A DNA stretch of 64,000 nucleotides from JAAYCI01 sp964370295 (GCA_964370295.1 CAYJIR010000001.1:71109-135108); one strand, 5' to 3'. Shown: positions 43,248 through 53,211, numbered from the stretch's first letter. The notes: generated from the letters alone by a model not told the origin. A program made the numbers and translations.

Positions 43248-46200
43248 ATGTATTTAAAGGCACTGGAAATTCATGGGTTTAAAAGTTTTCCGGACAAAAC
43301 CCGCATTACGTTCGAGCGTGGCATCACGGCAGTGGTGGGGCCAAATGGTAGCGGGAAAAGCAATATTTCAGATGCGGTGCGCTGGGTTTTAGGTGAAATC
43401 AGCGCAAAACAACTTCGCGGCGGCAAAATGGAAAGCGTGATTTTTGGCGGCACGCAGCTTCGCAATGCCATGGGTTATGCCTCGGTACAATTGGTTTTGG
43501 ATAACAGTGACCATCGCTTGAATGTAGAGGCGCAAGAGGTGACGATCGGCCGAAAGTTTTACCGCAGTGGAGCCAGTGAATACAACATAAATGGCCAAAG
43601 TGTGCGTTTGCGTGATGTGTATGAATTGCTTTTGGACACGGGCCTTGGTCGTGATGGATACTCCATTATTGGGCAAGGGCGCATAGCCGAAATTGTGGGC
43701 TCTAAAAGTGCGGAAAGACGCGAAATATTTGAAGAAGCCAGTGGGATTGCGCGTTTTCGCTATCGAAAAAATGAGGCAGAGCGACGCCTTTTGGCCACGG
43801 AAGATAACCTGGTGCGACTGCGAGATATTTATGCCGAGCTGGAGGGACGTGTGGGCCCTTTGCAAAAAGAGAGTGAAAAAGCAAAACGGTTTTTGGCACT
43901 ATCCAGCGAAAAAAAGAGCATGGAAGTGACACTTTGGGTGGAAGTGCTGCGTACCACACGGGCAGAACTTCGCGGTTGGCAAAGGAAAATTGAAATTGCC
44001 GAGGCAGACTATGCGCAAAAAGGCAAGGAAATAGACAAAATAGATGGCGAAACGGCGGAAATCCGTGCAGAAATAGAGCGTATTATCATTGAAATAGAGC
44101 GTTCTAATTTAAGAATTAGAGAGATGCAAGAGCAGTTGAGTAGCTGCGAGGCTAAAATTGCTGTTTTGGAGAATAACATTGAGCACAGTCGCCAAAATCG
44201 AGAAAATTTGTGCCGTGAATTAGAGCAAGGGGATGCCGGCGACGAGCAACTGGAGAAAGAATGGAAAAGTCACGAAGAGATATTGCAGCAAGATATAGAA
44301 AAGTTGGATGTTGCACAGCGTGAGATTGAACAATTGGAAGTGCGCCTGGAAGAGATGTTGCAGAAAAGCCGCACAGATGGGGAACAGCGTGGTGCATTGC
44401 AATCTAAACTGGCAGAATTGACAAAAAATATAACAGATAACCGCGTGCAAATTGCGGAAAACACTGCATTATTTGAAGCGGCAGAGGAAAATCTAACGCA
44501 GCTACAGCGTGCTTTATGCGGGATACAGGACGAGTTAGAAAAACATAAAGTAGAGGTTGCAGAGAACGAAGTTTTCTTAGGTGAGGTCCAAGAACAACTG
44601 GCAAAATTGGAAAATATAAAAGCAGGGCTTGGCTTAAAATTGCAAGCGCGGCAATCTGTGTTGCAGCAAGCACAAGAGACAATGCAAAAAAACCAAAGTG
44701 AGGCCGAAAACTGCCGTCAAAGGCTGCAGATGCTAAAAGAGTTAGAGCATAATTTGGACGGTTTTCAAGGAAGTGTGCGCCAGGTGTTGCAGGCAGCCAG
44801 AAGTGGTAAACTGAGGGGTATCATTGGGCCGGTATCCGGCATTTTGGGTGTAAAAAAAGGTTTTGAGGTGGCGTTGGAAACGGCACTTGGCTACAGCATG
44901 CAAAATATAGTGGTAGAAAATGAGGGAGCCGCCAAGGAGGCCATGGCCTATTTGAAACAAACAAAAGGGGGCCGGGCAACCTTTTTGCCCTTAGATACCG
45001 TGAAACCCCAGAACTTCACCGGCCACTTGCCCAAAGGGGCACAGCTGGCACAGGCCCTTGTGCAGTATGAAGCAAAATATGAGAACATCGTCTCCAGTTT
45101 GCTCGCGCGCATTGTGGTGGTGGAGGATATCACAGAGGCTTCCTCTGTTGCACGTGCGCTTGGCTATCGAAATCGTGTGGTGACACGAGACGGGCAGGTT
45201 ATCAATGCCGGAGGTTCCTTTACGGGGGGGTCTGTATCTCGTTCTGCGGGGCTGTTTAGTCGCCAACAAGAGATGGAGGCTTTGCAGAGCAAGGCGGAAA
45301 TATTACAACAAGCCTTGAGCACGGCCAAAGTAGCCGAACAAAAGGCACAGGGTGATGTGCAGGCATTGCAGGCCCAGCTTACAGCCACAGATAGTGAAAT
45401 AATCACATATGGTGGCGATAAAATTCGCATTGAGGCCGAGGTGGCCCGCATACAGGCAGAAGGGCAAAAGGTGCAAGAGCGCCGGCAGAGCCTGGTGCAA
45501 GAGCAGCAGGTTTTGAAAGAGAGAAGGGAAAATCTTAAAGACCAAATGGCACATGCCACGGCTTTGCAGGAAGATTTACAAAAAGAAGAGGCGAGGTTGG
45601 CCACGCAACTTAGCAATTTGTCCCAGGCGGACAACGGCTTTTTGCAAGAAAGAGAGTGGTTGTCCGAAAAGCTTTCTGCCTTGCGACTTTCGGCTTTGGG
45701 GCACGAGCGTGACGCACAACTGCGTCGCCAAAGCATGGAAACACTACGTTCTCGCAGGGGGGAACGCGCGGCGCATAAACGCATGACAGAGGAAAACATT
45801 TTGCGTTTACAAGCAGAAGAGACCGCCTACGAGGCGCAAATTTTGCAGGTGAAGCAGAGCACAGAAAGCGCAAGAGAGGAAAGGCAGAGGCTGGAGCAGG
45901 GCATACAGGAAAAAACGAGTTTGCGCCTTTCCAAAGAGGGTTCTATCACAGGGCAGTTGAACCGCGAGCGCGAAGCCGTGGCGGAACGTGAGGATTTGGG
46001 GCGAGAAATAGCGCGATTGGGCGAGCAAAAAAACACATTGGAAGTGCGCTACGATAGCACAGTGGGGCAGCTTTGGGAAGAGTACGAGCTTGGCCCCACC
46101 GAGGCGGAAGGCATTTGCGTCGCATTTGAATCTGTTGCGCAGTTGCGTCAATCGGTGGCTGAGGTGCGCGGGAAAATAAAAGCACTGGGCAATGTCAATG

Positions 46201-46802
46201 TGGGTGCTATTGAAGAGTATGAAGAGGTGAATGCGCGCTATGTCTTCCTCAAAGGCCAGATGGAGGATGTGCAGGCAAGTAAACGCGAGCTGGAAAAGAT
46301 GATTGCCGCATTGTGCGAAGAAATGACAGAGTTGTTTCGCATAAATTTTGGGCAGATCAATCGGAATTTCCGCCACATTTTTGCAGAACTTTTTGGCGGA
46401 GGCAGCGCCAATTTAAATCTTTCAAACCCGGACGACTTGCTGGAAAGCGGCATCGATATTGAGGTGAGCCCCCCGGGGAAAATCATCAAGGACTTGTCGG
46501 CTCTTTCGGGAGGAGAACAGGCTTTGGTGGCCATTTGTATTTATTTTGCTATTTTGGGGGTCAATCCGTCTCCATTTTGTGTTTTGGACGAGATAGAAGC
46601 GGCACTGGATGACGTGAATGTGTTGCGGTATTCACAGTATTTGCGCCGCATCACCAAAGAAACGCAGTTCATAGTTATTACACATCGCCGTGGTACCATG
46701 GAAGAGGCCGATGTTCTGTATGGGGTTACAATGCAGGAAAAAGGGGTTTCTAGATTGTTGCGCTTACAGGTTTCCGAAGTGGAGGCCAGTTTGTTGCGTT
46801 AG
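43248..46802 (+). CDS. smc: Chromosome partition protein Smc
   Basis: ATPase subunit of the Smc-ScpAB condensin. The 1184-residue protein has the N-terminal head with Walker A GPNGSGKSN (about 32-40), two long coiled coils around a hinge (about 520-640, GIIGPVSGILGVKKGFEVAL) and a C-terminal head with signature LSALSGGEQALVAICIY and Walker B FCVLDEIEAALDD. ATG follows GAAAGGGA. Length matches the family. ftsY follows but seems to have its own promoter. Confidence 0.98.
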   Translation: MYLKALEIHGFKSFPDKTRITFERGITAVVGPNGSGKSNISDAVRWVLGEISAKQLRGGKMESVIFGGTQLRNAMGYASVQLVLDNSDHRLNVEAQEVTIGRKFYRSGASEYNINGQSVRLRDVYELLLDTGLGRDGYSIIGQGRIAEIVGSKSAERREIFEEASGIARFRYRKNEAERRLLATEDNLVRLRDIYAELEGRVGPLQKESEKAKRFLALSSEKKSMEVTLWVEVLRTTRAELRGWQRKIEIAEADYAQKGKEIDKIDGETAEIRAEIERIIIEIERSNLRIREMQEQLSSCEAKIAVLENNIEHSRQNRENLCRELEQGDAGDEQLEKEWKSHEEILQQDIEKLDVAQREIEQLEVRLEEMLQKSRTDGEQRGALQSKLAELTKNITDNRVQIAENTALFEAAEENLTQLQRALCGIQDELEKHKVEVAENEVFLGEVQEQLAKLENIKAGLGLKLQARQSVLQQAQETMQKNQSEAENCRQRLQMLKELEHNLDGFQGSVRQVLQAARSGKLRGIIGPVSGILGVKKGFEVALETALGYSMQNIVVENEGAAKEAMAYLKQTKGGRATFLPLDTVKPQNFTGHLPKGAQLAQALVQYEAKYENIVSSLLARIVVVEDITEASSVARALGYRNRVVTRDGQVINAGGSFTGGSVSRSAGLFSRQQEMEALQSKAEILQQALSTAKVAEQKAQGDVQALQAQLTATDSEIITYGGDKIRIEAEVARIQAEGQKVQERRQSLVQEQQVLKERRENLKDQMAHATALQEDLQKEEARLATQLSNLSQADNGFLQEREWLSEKLSALRLSALGHERDAQLRRQSMETLRSRRGERAAHKRMTEENILRLQAEETAYEAQILQVKQSTESAREERQRLEQGIQEKTSLRLSKEGSITGQLNREREAVAEREDLGREIARLGEQKNTLEVRYDSTVGQLWEEYELGPTEAEGICVAFESVAQLRQSVAEVRGKIKALGNVNVGAIEEYEEVNARYVFLKGQMEDVQASKRELEKMIAALCEEMTELFRINFGQINRNFRHIFAELFGGGSANLNLSNPDDLLESGIDIEVSPPGKIIKDLSALSGGEQALVAICIYFAILGVNPSPFCVLDEIEAALDDVNVLRYSQYLRRITKETQFIVITHRRGTMEEADVLYGVTMQEKGVSRLLRLQVSEVEASLLR

Positions 46803-46844
46803 TTTTAAGCCGTGGAAAGCATGGTGAAAAAAAGTGGAGTATGC

Positions 46845-46850
46845 TATAAT
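46845..46850 (+). promoter_or_regulatory. Candidate extended -10 upstream of ftsY
   Basis: TGCTATAAT supplies a perfect -10 with an extended TGn. No strong -35 is at the expected spacing. It sits 45 bases before ftsY in a 93-base gap. Confidence 0.45.
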
Positions 46851-46895
46851 ATAATGTGACATTGCTACATAATTGAAAAAAGGGGAGCCGCGGAC

Positions 46896-47807
46896 ATGGG
46901 TTTTTTTGACAAGCTGGGGGAGGGCCTTCGAAAAACACGCGATACAATTTTTGGCAGCATTAGCCAAATGGTAAATGCCGGAGAAGTGACACAGGAGTTG
47001 TACGACGACCTAGAAGAGCAACTAATATTGGCGGACACAGGGGTGGATGTGGCAGATGAGTTGCTCGAAAAATTAAAAGCCAAAGTACGTGACGAGCGCA
47101 TTAAAACCGGGGCAGATGCCTTGGAGGCGCTGAAAAGCATCATAGAGGAAATGCTGACAACAGAGGAGAGCATCCAAATAGAGGGGAAGCCCACGGTGGT
47201 CTTGGTGATTGGGGTAAATGGTGTGGGAAAAACAACCTCTCTTGCGAAGTTGGCACATTTATATAAGCAAGACGGGAAGCGTGTGATGCTGGCAGCGGCC
47301 GATACGTTTCGGGCGGCGGCAATTGAACAGCTGGCGGTGTGGGCCGAGCGTGCAAATGTGCCCTTGGTGCGCCATGCCGATGGGGCAGACCCCGCGGCCG
47401 TGGTGTTTGATGCCGTACAAAGCGCAACCGCAAAAGGCTATGATATTGTATTATGCGATACAGCGGGCCGTTTGCATACCAAAAAGAATCTAATGGAAGA
47501 ACTTTCCAAAATTAGCAGGGTGGTAAAGAAGGCAAACGAAAATGCCACTGTGGAAACCTTGTTGGTGTTGGATTCTGTCACAGGGCAAAATGCCATACAG
47601 CAAGCACAGCAATTTATCGATGCAGCCGAGGCCACGGGCATCATTTTAACAAAGTTGGATGGCACGGCCAAGGGCGGCGCAGTGATTAGCATCAAAGCAA
47701 AGCTTGGCTTGCCTGTGCGTTATGTGGGTGTGGGCGAGGGTATAGATGATTTGATGGAGTTTAATGCAAAAGAATTTGTGGAGGCCTTATTTTTGCTGGA
47801 AGAATAA
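46896..47807 (+). CDS. ftsY: Signal recognition particle receptor FtsY
   Basis: GTPase that docks SRP-ribosome complexes at the membrane. The short form (303 aa) begins directly with the N domain (MGFFDKLGEGLRKTRD) and lacks the acidic A domain of enterobacteria. G motifs are GVNGVGKTTSLAKLA (about 105), ADTFRAAAIEQL, DTAGR and TKLDGTAKGG. ATG follows GGGGAG. Position after smc is conserved in Firmicutes. Confidence 0.98.
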   Translation: MGFFDKLGEGLRKTRDTIFGSISQMVNAGEVTQELYDDLEEQLILADTGVDVADELLEKLKAKVRDERIKTGADALEALKSIIEEMLTTEESIQIEGKPTVVLVIGVNGVGKTTSLAKLAHLYKQDGKRVMLAAADTFRAAAIEQLAVWAERANVPLVRHADGADPAAVVFDAVQSATAKGYDIVLCDTAGRLHTKKNLMEELSKISRVVKKANENATVETLLVLDSVTGQNAIQQAQQFIDAAEATGIILTKLDGTAKGGAVISIKAKLGLPVRYVGVGEGIDDLMEFNAKEFVEALFLLEE

Positions 47808-47846
47808 GTGGCTGCATAAAGCGAGGATAAAAAAGAGAGGTTAGCG

Positions 47847-48506
47847 ATGGAATTTTTACTGGCCACAAACAATGGGCATAAGCTACAGGAGTTAAGCCGC
47901 TTGTTTGCAAACAGCGGCCACACGGTGGTGGGCTTAAAAGAGGCCGGCGTTTTGTCTATGCCGGAGGAAACAGGCGAAACTTTGGCAGAAAATGCACATA
48001 TTAAAGCGAAATCGGCGTGTCGGTTGTCTTCTTTGCCTACCTTGGCAGACGATTCGGGGCTTTTGGTAGATGCCCTAGACGGGGCGCCCGGAGTGGAATC
48101 GGCACGGTTTTCGGGCACACATGGTGACGATGAGGCCAACAATGAAAAGTTGCTTAAAATGCTTGCGCGTGTTCCTTTTGCCAAACGTACAGCCCATTTT
48201 AGTTGCGTTTTGGTGTTGCAAATGCCCAGTGGGCGCACATTAGAAGTAGAGGGAAAGTGTGAGGGGATTATCGCCTTTGCCAAAAATGGAGAGGGCGGTT
48301 TTGGCTATGACCCCTTATTTTTGGTGGATGGCAAAACCATGGCAGAGCGCAGTGCCGACGAAAAGGATTCCATAAGCCACAGGGGCCAGGCGCTACAGGC
48401 TCTGCTGGAACAGCTACCCGGTTTTTTAAAAGGGGAACCTGCGCAACAAGTGCAAGTAGCACCGGAGCCCCAAGGCGATACGAGTCAAAACACGGAGGAA
48501 AAGTAG
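47847..48506 (+). CDS. rdgB: XTP/dITP diphosphatase (Ham1/RdgB)
   Basis: Hydrolyses non-canonical purine triphosphates to keep them out of nucleic acids. The 219-residue protein has the substrate motif LLATNNGHKLQEL, TLADDSGLLVDALDGAPGVE, GGFGYDPLF and SHRGQAL. The C-terminal ~20 residues are a Gln/Glu-rich tail beyond the usual end. yhbY begins on the last base of its stop codon. Confidence 0.97.
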   Translation: MEFLLATNNGHKLQELSRLFANSGHTVVGLKEAGVLSMPEETGETLAENAHIKAKSACRLSSLPTLADDSGLLVDALDGAPGVESARFSGTHGDDEANNEKLLKMLARVPFAKRTAHFSCVLVLQMPSGRTLEVEGKCEGIIAFAKNGEGGFGYDPLFLVDGKTMAERSADEKDSISHRGQALQALLEQLPGFLKGEPAQQVQVAPEPQGDTSQNTEEK

Positions 48507-48802
48507 TGACAGGAAAACAACGAGCAGCGCTGAGAAAAGCGTCTATGGAACAAAGTGCGGTTTTTCAAGTGGGCAAAGGTGGTATCGAGCCCACTGTGAT
48601 TAAGGCCACGGCCGATTGTTTGGCTGCACGGGAATTGATAAAATTGAAAGTGCTGGAAACCAGCCCCCAAGATGTGCGCGAAGTGGCGCAGGAATTGGCG
48701 GAACACACGGGTGCCGAGGTGGTGTTGGTGCGTGGCAGAACCTTTGTGCTTTTTTTACAAAAGAAAAAAGAATCTGCCTATAAAGCATTGTTAAAACGAT
48801 GA
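48506..48802 (+). CDS. yhbY: YhbY/CRS1-type RNA-binding protein
   Basis: Small KH-like protein associated with ribosome assembly. The 98-residue product starts with GTG overlapping the rdgB stop and has the fold's KGGIEPTVIKATADCLAAREL and LVRGRTFVLF. The usual ribosome-site GGAGG lies just before. It belongs to the ftsY-to-leuS gene chain. Confidence 0.92.
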   Translation: MTGKQRAALRKASMEQSAVFQVGKGGIEPTVIKATADCLAARELIKLKVLETSPQDVREVAQELAEHTGAEVVLVRGRTFVLFLQKKKESAYKALLKR

Positions 48803-49392
48803 AACTGCTTTTATATGGAGGTAGTTTTGATCCGCCACACCTTGGTCATATGCAACTTTTGCAAAATGCAACACAGTTGTTAAGGCCGCAAAAAGTAGTG
48901 GTGATGCCGGCGGGCTATCCACCCCATAAGGCCACTGCCCAAGCACCACCCAAATGGCGCCTTGCCATGTGCGCTTGTTTTTACGAGGTGTTCGACAAGG
49001 TAGAAATTAGCGATTGGGAGTTATGTCGTCAAGGGAGAAGCTATACATTACATACTGTGCAATTTTTGCTAAAAGAATATCCAAAAGCAGAAATTTATCT
49101 TTCGATTGGTGATGACGCTTTATTGCAATTTCACACCTGGTATGCCTATCAAACCTTGCTTTCTAAAGTGGTGTTGTTGGTGCAAACACGTAAAGAACCA
49201 CCGTCACAGGTTAAACAAGCCATAGAACGCCTTGAAAAAGAGGGCGCACGTGTTATGGTATGCACAGGAAAAACAGAGGCGGTGTCTTCCACACAGCTTC
49301 GTTTGGCTCTTTTAAGACATGAGGATATCACACTTTATGTGGCGCCATTGGTGGCAAAGATCATTCAAACACAGGGATTATATCGGTTTTAG
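48799..49392 (+). CDS. nadD: Nicotinate-nucleotide adenylyltransferase
   Basis: Joins ATP and nicotinate mononucleotide in NAD synthesis. The 197-residue protein has the nucleotidyltransferase motif GGSFDPPHLGHMQLLQ (about 7-22, with the H-x-G-H signature) and the C-terminal SSTQLRLAL, an ISST-R-type motif. ATG overlaps the yhbY stop by four bases. yqeK follows, a conserved pairing. Confidence 0.97.
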   Translation: MKLLLYGGSFDPPHLGHMQLLQNATQLLRPQKVVVMPAGYPPHKATAQAPPKWRLAMCACFYEVFDKVEISDWELCRQGRSYTLHTVQFLLKEYPKAEIYLSIGDDALLQFHTWYAYQTLLSKVVLLVQTRKEPPSQVKQAIERLEKEGARVMVCTGKTEAVSSTQLRLALLRHEDITLYVAPLVAKIIQTQGLYRF

Positions 49393-49407
49393 GAAAGGGT
49401 GGTGCCG

Positions 49408-50028
49408 ATGGTGACGTTGGAAAAGGCAAAAACCTTAGCCGAGGGCCGATTGAGAAAAAAACGATATCGACATGTGGAAAATGTGGCAAATGAGGCTGAA
49501 AAACTAGCCCTGCGATACGGGGCAGACGTATACAAAGCCCGGCTTGCGGCGTGGCTGCATGATATCGAGAAAGAAAGTAGCAGAGATGAATTGTTGCAGT
49601 TGTTGAGGCAAGATGCTATAATGGCGAGTGCAACCGAGCATAGGCCACTGCCTATCTGGCACGGACCTTGTGCAGCAATTTATGCAAAGCAAGAGCTTGG
49701 AATTGATGATGAAGAAGTTCTTTCGGCTGTGGCATGCCATACAACAGGGAAAGTGAATATGAGCTTGCTTGATAAGATAATTTTTTTGGCAGACGTTATC
49801 AGTGCCGAGCGTACATTTCCCACAGTAGCACGGCTTAGAAAAATGGCTTATGAAGATTTAGATAAGGCGGTGCTTGCCGCTATGGGCGAAAATATCGCGC
49901 ATGTAAAAGCAAGTAATAAAACATTAGACGAAGAAACCTATAAGGCGTACAATTTTTTGCAAAAACAAGGCAAAGAAAATACACAGCAAGCAGAAGCATT
50001 GGAGGAAAAGCCCTTTGAGTCAATTTGA
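49408..50028 (+). CDS. yqeK: HD-domain diadenosine tetraphosphatase YqeK-like
   Basis: YqeK proteins hydrolyse Ap4A symmetrically to ADP. The 206-residue protein has RYRHVENVANEAEKLA, the HD pair AAWLHDIEKE and later HTTGKVNMSLLDKIIFLAD, which together bind the metal site. ATG at 49408 is 8 bases after AGGAAAGGG; the GTG at 49399 overlaps that site. The next gene starts 14 bases before its end. Confidence 0.93.
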   Translation: MVTLEKAKTLAEGRLRKKRYRHVENVANEAEKLALRYGADVYKARLAAWLHDIEKESSRDELLQLLRQDAIMASATEHRPLPIWHGPCAAIYAKQELGIDDEEVLSAVACHTTGKVNMSLLDKIIFLADVISAERTFPTVARLRKMAYEDLDKAVLAAMGENIAHVKASNKTLDEETYKAYNFLQKQGKENTQQAEALEEKPFESI

Positions 50029-51331
50029 AAGAAACCTCCCGTCAAAAAAAGGAAAGGGCTCGGCAGCGAGCTCTTCTTCAACATCGGGAACAAGCGGCAA
50101 CAAAAACGCAATGCGTGCCACACAAAACGAGACGGCTACAAGGCAGGGAAGCGGTGGTAAACCATCAGTGCCTCCTTCTATGCCACCACAAAAGAATAGA
50201 GGGCCAAAGAAAAAAAAGAAACGAATTATTCGTGTGGTGCTTATCGTGCTGTTGTGTCTTGTTGTTTTGGTGGTGGGCGCATTGGCTTTTGTGTATAACA
50301 GTATCCGTGTGGAGATTGCTCCGGAAGAGGGTGGCTACACACCTGAAGACATTGGCAGTATCCCGGAATACACGGGGGAAGGCGTTACCAATTTCTTGGT
50401 GTGCGGCCTTGATTACGACAACGAAGAGGCCGATGGCTACACAACAGAGGAGCATATAGGGCGCACCGATATGATTTTGTACGTGCGTTATGATACCATT
50501 AATAATAAAGTGGTTTTGATGCAAATCCCGCGGGATGTATATGTGGGGCCCGAGCTGGAAACGGGTGGAACAGGGAAAATCAACGGCTTGTATTATTATG
50601 CCGAGGACCCAAACAACCGCATGGAACCGCTTTCCCGCGCTATTTATGACCAACTGGGGCTACCTGTGGATTTCTATGTCACCTTGGACATGGATGCCTT
50701 AAAAGAAATCATCGACCATCCTCCGGGTTATATCAGTGTATATGTGCCCATGGATGTGATAGACCCCAATAACCCGGAGGCTATGATACCGGCCGGTTGG
50801 CGCGATTTCACCAGTGATGAAGCAGAGTTCTTTTTGCGCAACCGAACGAGCCCTACGTATGAAGGCATGAGTGATATTATGCGTTTGCAGATGCAACAAA
50901 GCTTTTATTCTGCATTATATAGAGAGTTTACAGAATTGACACCAACCGATCTTTTGATGTGGATGCGTGTTTTGCTATACCGTGTGAACACGGACATGGA
51001 CCCTGTTCAATTGGGGGGCTTGGCTCAAAATGCTTTAAGCTTAGAAAGTAGTGACATCACTTTTATACGTCCACCTGTGGGCGCCGCTATGTACGGGAAC
51101 AATTCCGTTTTGTCATTGGAGGCAGAAGGTACGGCTGATTTGATGAACGAGTATTTACGCCCCGAAGGGCAGAGCTTGGGCGTGGAAGATTTAAATATCT
51201 ATACCTTGCCTATGAATCTGGGTGTTTCCGAGGCAAGTATTCGCTCGATGACTGATATTCAAGCCGTGGAGACAACAGATCCGGCTGCCGAACAGACCGC
51301 CGAAACCGTGGTGGAAAGTGATGCGGCGTAG
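50015..51331 (+). CDS. LytR-CpsA-Psr (LCP) family cell-wall protein
   Basis: LCP enzymes move teichoic-acid or capsule polymers from their lipid carrier to peptidoglycan. The 438-residue protein has a Ser/Gln-rich, basic cytoplasmic tail (1-69), one membrane helix (about 70-95), then an extracellular LCP domain with RTDMILYVRYD, QIPRDVYVG, GTGKINGLYYY and FLRNRTSPTYEGMSD..R, including the arginines that bind pyrophosphate. Start is TTG behind GGAGG, overlapping yqeK. The position matches the lytR gene between yqeK and rsfS in other Clostridia. Confidence 0.92.
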   Translation: MSQFERNLPSKKGKGSAASSSSTSGTSGNKNAMRATQNETATRQGSGGKPSVPPSMPPQKNRGPKKKKKRIIRVVLIVLLCLVVLVVGALAFVYNSIRVEIAPEEGGYTPEDIGSIPEYTGEGVTNFLVCGLDYDNEEADGYTTEEHIGRTDMILYVRYDTINNKVVLMQIPRDVYVGPELETGGTGKINGLYYYAEDPNNRMEPLSRAIYDQLGLPVDFYVTLDMDALKEIIDHPPGYISVYVPMDVIDPNNPEAMIPAGWRDFTSDEAEFFLRNRTSPTYEGMSDIMRLQMQQSFYSALYREFTELTPTDLLMWMRVLLYRVNTDMDPVQLGGLAQNALSLESSDITFIRPPVGAAMYGNNSVLSLEAEGTADLMNEYLRPEGQSLGVEDLNIYTLPMNLGVSEASIRSMTDIQAVETTDPAAEQTAETVVESDAA

Positions 51332-51441
51332 ATCGTTTTAAGCAAGAACCGTGCTAAAAAAGATGGGATTTTATTTCATCTTCTTGCAAGCGGGCTGTAT
51401 GCGAATACCCGTGTCGGCAAAAGAAAAAGGAAGAAAAACCA

Positions 51442-53211
51442 TTGAACAAAAAAGAACATAATGCATATTCGGGACGAATACAACGTGCGGAGCATGAGGC
51501 ATCCTCTGCCCCTGCGGTAGAGCAGGGAGAGCCCCTTCAAACAATGCCTACACAGAAGCAAAGTCTTTCGGATGCGGCTTTTCAAGGGCAAAAAGTTCAG
51601 CAGCAAATGCCGCCGCAAGGCGGACAGGCTGTGCCACAAATGCCAAGGCAGCAAATGCCGCCGCAAGGCGGACAGGCTGTGCCACAAATGCCAAGGCAGC
51701 AAATGCCGCCGCAAGGCGGACAGGCTGTGCCACAGATGCCAANNNNNNNNNNNNNNNNNNNNNNNNNNNNNNNNNNNNNNNNNNNNNNNNNNNNNNNNNN
51801 NNNNNNNNNNNNNNNNNNNNNNNNNNNNNNNNNNNNNNNNNNGCCGCAAGGCGGACAGGCTGTGCCACAGATGCCAAGGCAGCAAATGCCGCCGCAAAGA
51901 GCGCAGGCTGTGCCACAAGCGCCACCGAAGCAAAAAGAGATGCACTACGAACTGCATAATGTTTCTATGACGCCGCAGCAGAAAAGAGAGACATCGCAAG
52001 CGCCTTTTGAACAGGAAGTTGGGGCTGACTTTTATGAAGCACAAACCCCATCGAAGAAAAAAGGTTTTTCTAAAAGGGGCAAGGAATCAAACGGGCCAAA
52101 ACAAAAAAGAGCCAAAGGAAAAGTGGTTTTATCGTTGTTGCTCGTGTTTGTCCTTTTAGTGGGTGGTGGTGCGGCTTTTGGGCTTGGTTATGTAGACAGC
52201 CTGCTGAACACAGATCTTTTGGGGAGAATCACGAACTATATTCCAAAATCATATTCGAAAAGCGACATTGTAAATGTGCTGATTGTAGGAATTGATAATG
52301 AAGAAGGCCGAGATTATGGGGCCGGCCTTGGCATGACCGACATGATATTATATGCCAATTTTGATATTGTAAACAACAAATTAAATTTATTGCAAATTCC
52401 ACGAGACAGTTATGTGGGCGAAGAGGTGCCAACGGGTGGAACGGGCAAAATCAATGCGGCGCTTATTTCCGGGGAAGACACGGAAAACCCCATTAACAAT
52501 TTGGTGAAAGTGGTGGAAGAGCAATTTCAATTGCCCATAGACCACTATATTGCCATGGATATGGACGGTATGAAAGCCATTGTTGATACTTTTGGCGGCT
52601 TGCGCGTGTATGTGCCGCAAGAGATGTCCTACAACGGCAGTTACTTGCCGCAGGGATGGCAGTGGCTAAACGGCGAGGCGGCCGAGTTTTTTGTGCGAAA
52701 CCGTTCCGGCCCGGGGTTCGAACAGGCAGATATTTCGCGTTTGGATAACCAACGGTTTTTTTATTCGGCGTTGTTTCGGCGTTTCATGAATTTGGCGCCA
52801 CAAGATATCGTGAATCTTTTGCCTGTTTTCGAGCACTATTGCAGCACAGATATCGGTCTTACGGATATTTTTGATTTGGCGTATACTGCGCTGAACTTGC
52901 AGGCAGAAAATGTGATGTTTTGTAAGGTGCCGGGTGCCACAGATCCCTCGCTGGATCCAAGCGGGCAGGGGCGAAGCCTCTATTATGTGGATATATATGG
53001 AAGGGGAACACAGGAAGAACCGGGCACGGCCAATCTATTAAACCAATATTTTCGCAGTTACTCAGATCCTGTGCCGGCCGAGGAGTTGGGTTTGCCAAAT
53101 GTTAGTATTCCAAGCACTACAACACTATATTCGCCCAATATACAGGTGATGAGCAGTGTACAGGCCGAAGAGGGCGGTGCCGACATCGATGTGGAACCAC
53201 AACACGCATAG
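51442..53211 (+). CDS. Second LCP-family protein with Gln/Pro tandem repeats, interrupted by an assembly gap
   Basis: Paralogue of the preceding gene. A cytoplasmic N-terminal region holds 16-residue repeats QQMPPQGGQAVPQMPR from about residue 54, then a basic stretch, a membrane helix (about 226-250) and an LCP domain (MTDMILYANFD, QIPRDSYVGEEVPTGGTGKI, FFVRNRSGPGFEQADISRLD). The start is TTG with AGGAAG upstream. Coordinates include 100 N, so the true length is unknown; the frame stays open across the gap. Two adjacent LCP genes suggest attachment of more than one polymer or partial redundancy. Confidence 0.88.
   Translation: MNKKEHNAYSGRIQRAEHEASSAPAVEQGEPLQTMPTQKQSLSDAAFQGQKVQQQMPPQGGQAVPQMPRQQMPPQGGQAVPQMPRQQMPPQGGQAVPQMPXXXXXXXXXXXXXXXXXXXXXXXXXXXXXXXXXXPQGGQAVPQMPRQQMPPQRAQAVPQAPPKQKEMHYELHNVSMTPQQKRETSQAPFEQEVGADFYEAQTPSKKKGFSKRGKESNGPKQKRAKGKVVLSLLLVFVLLVGGGAAFGLGYVDSLLNTDLLGRITNYIPKSYSKSDIVNVLIVGIDNEEGRDYGAGLGMTDMILYANFDIVNNKLNLLQIPRDSYVGEEVPTGGTGKINAALISGEDTENPINNLVKVVEEQFQLPIDHYIAMDMDGMKAIVDTFGGLRVYVPQEMSYNGSYLPQGWQWLNGEAAEFFVRNRSGPGFEQADISRLDNQRFFYSALFRRFMNLAPQDIVNLLPVFEHYCSTDIGLTDIFDLAYTALNLQAENVMFCKVPGATDPSLDPSGQGRSLYYVDIYGRGTQEEPGTANLLNQYFRSYSDPVPAEELGLPNVSIPSTTTLYSPNIQVMSSVQAEEGGADIDVEPQHA
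51601..51927 (+). repeat. 48-bp in-frame tandem repeat
   Basis: Units start at 51601, 51649 and 51697; the first two are nearly identical, and the third runs into the gap at its 46th base. Sequence resumes at 51843 at unit position 12, followed by a diverged unit at 51880-51927 (QQMPPQRAQAVPQAPP). At least five unit copies are visible or partial. The missing part must be 13 + 48n bases if the repeat is regular. Confidence 0.9.
51743..51842. other. Assembly gap (100 N) inside the tandem repeat
   Basis: A run of exactly 100 N, the usual placeholder for a gap of unknown size. It falls inside a 48-bp repeat, which short reads cannot span. Confidence 0.98.

Noticed and set aside
51601..51927. Regular repeats considered as a CRISPR array
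   Set aside because: Units are contiguous, in frame and without unique spacers; they encode a Gln/Pro protein repeat.
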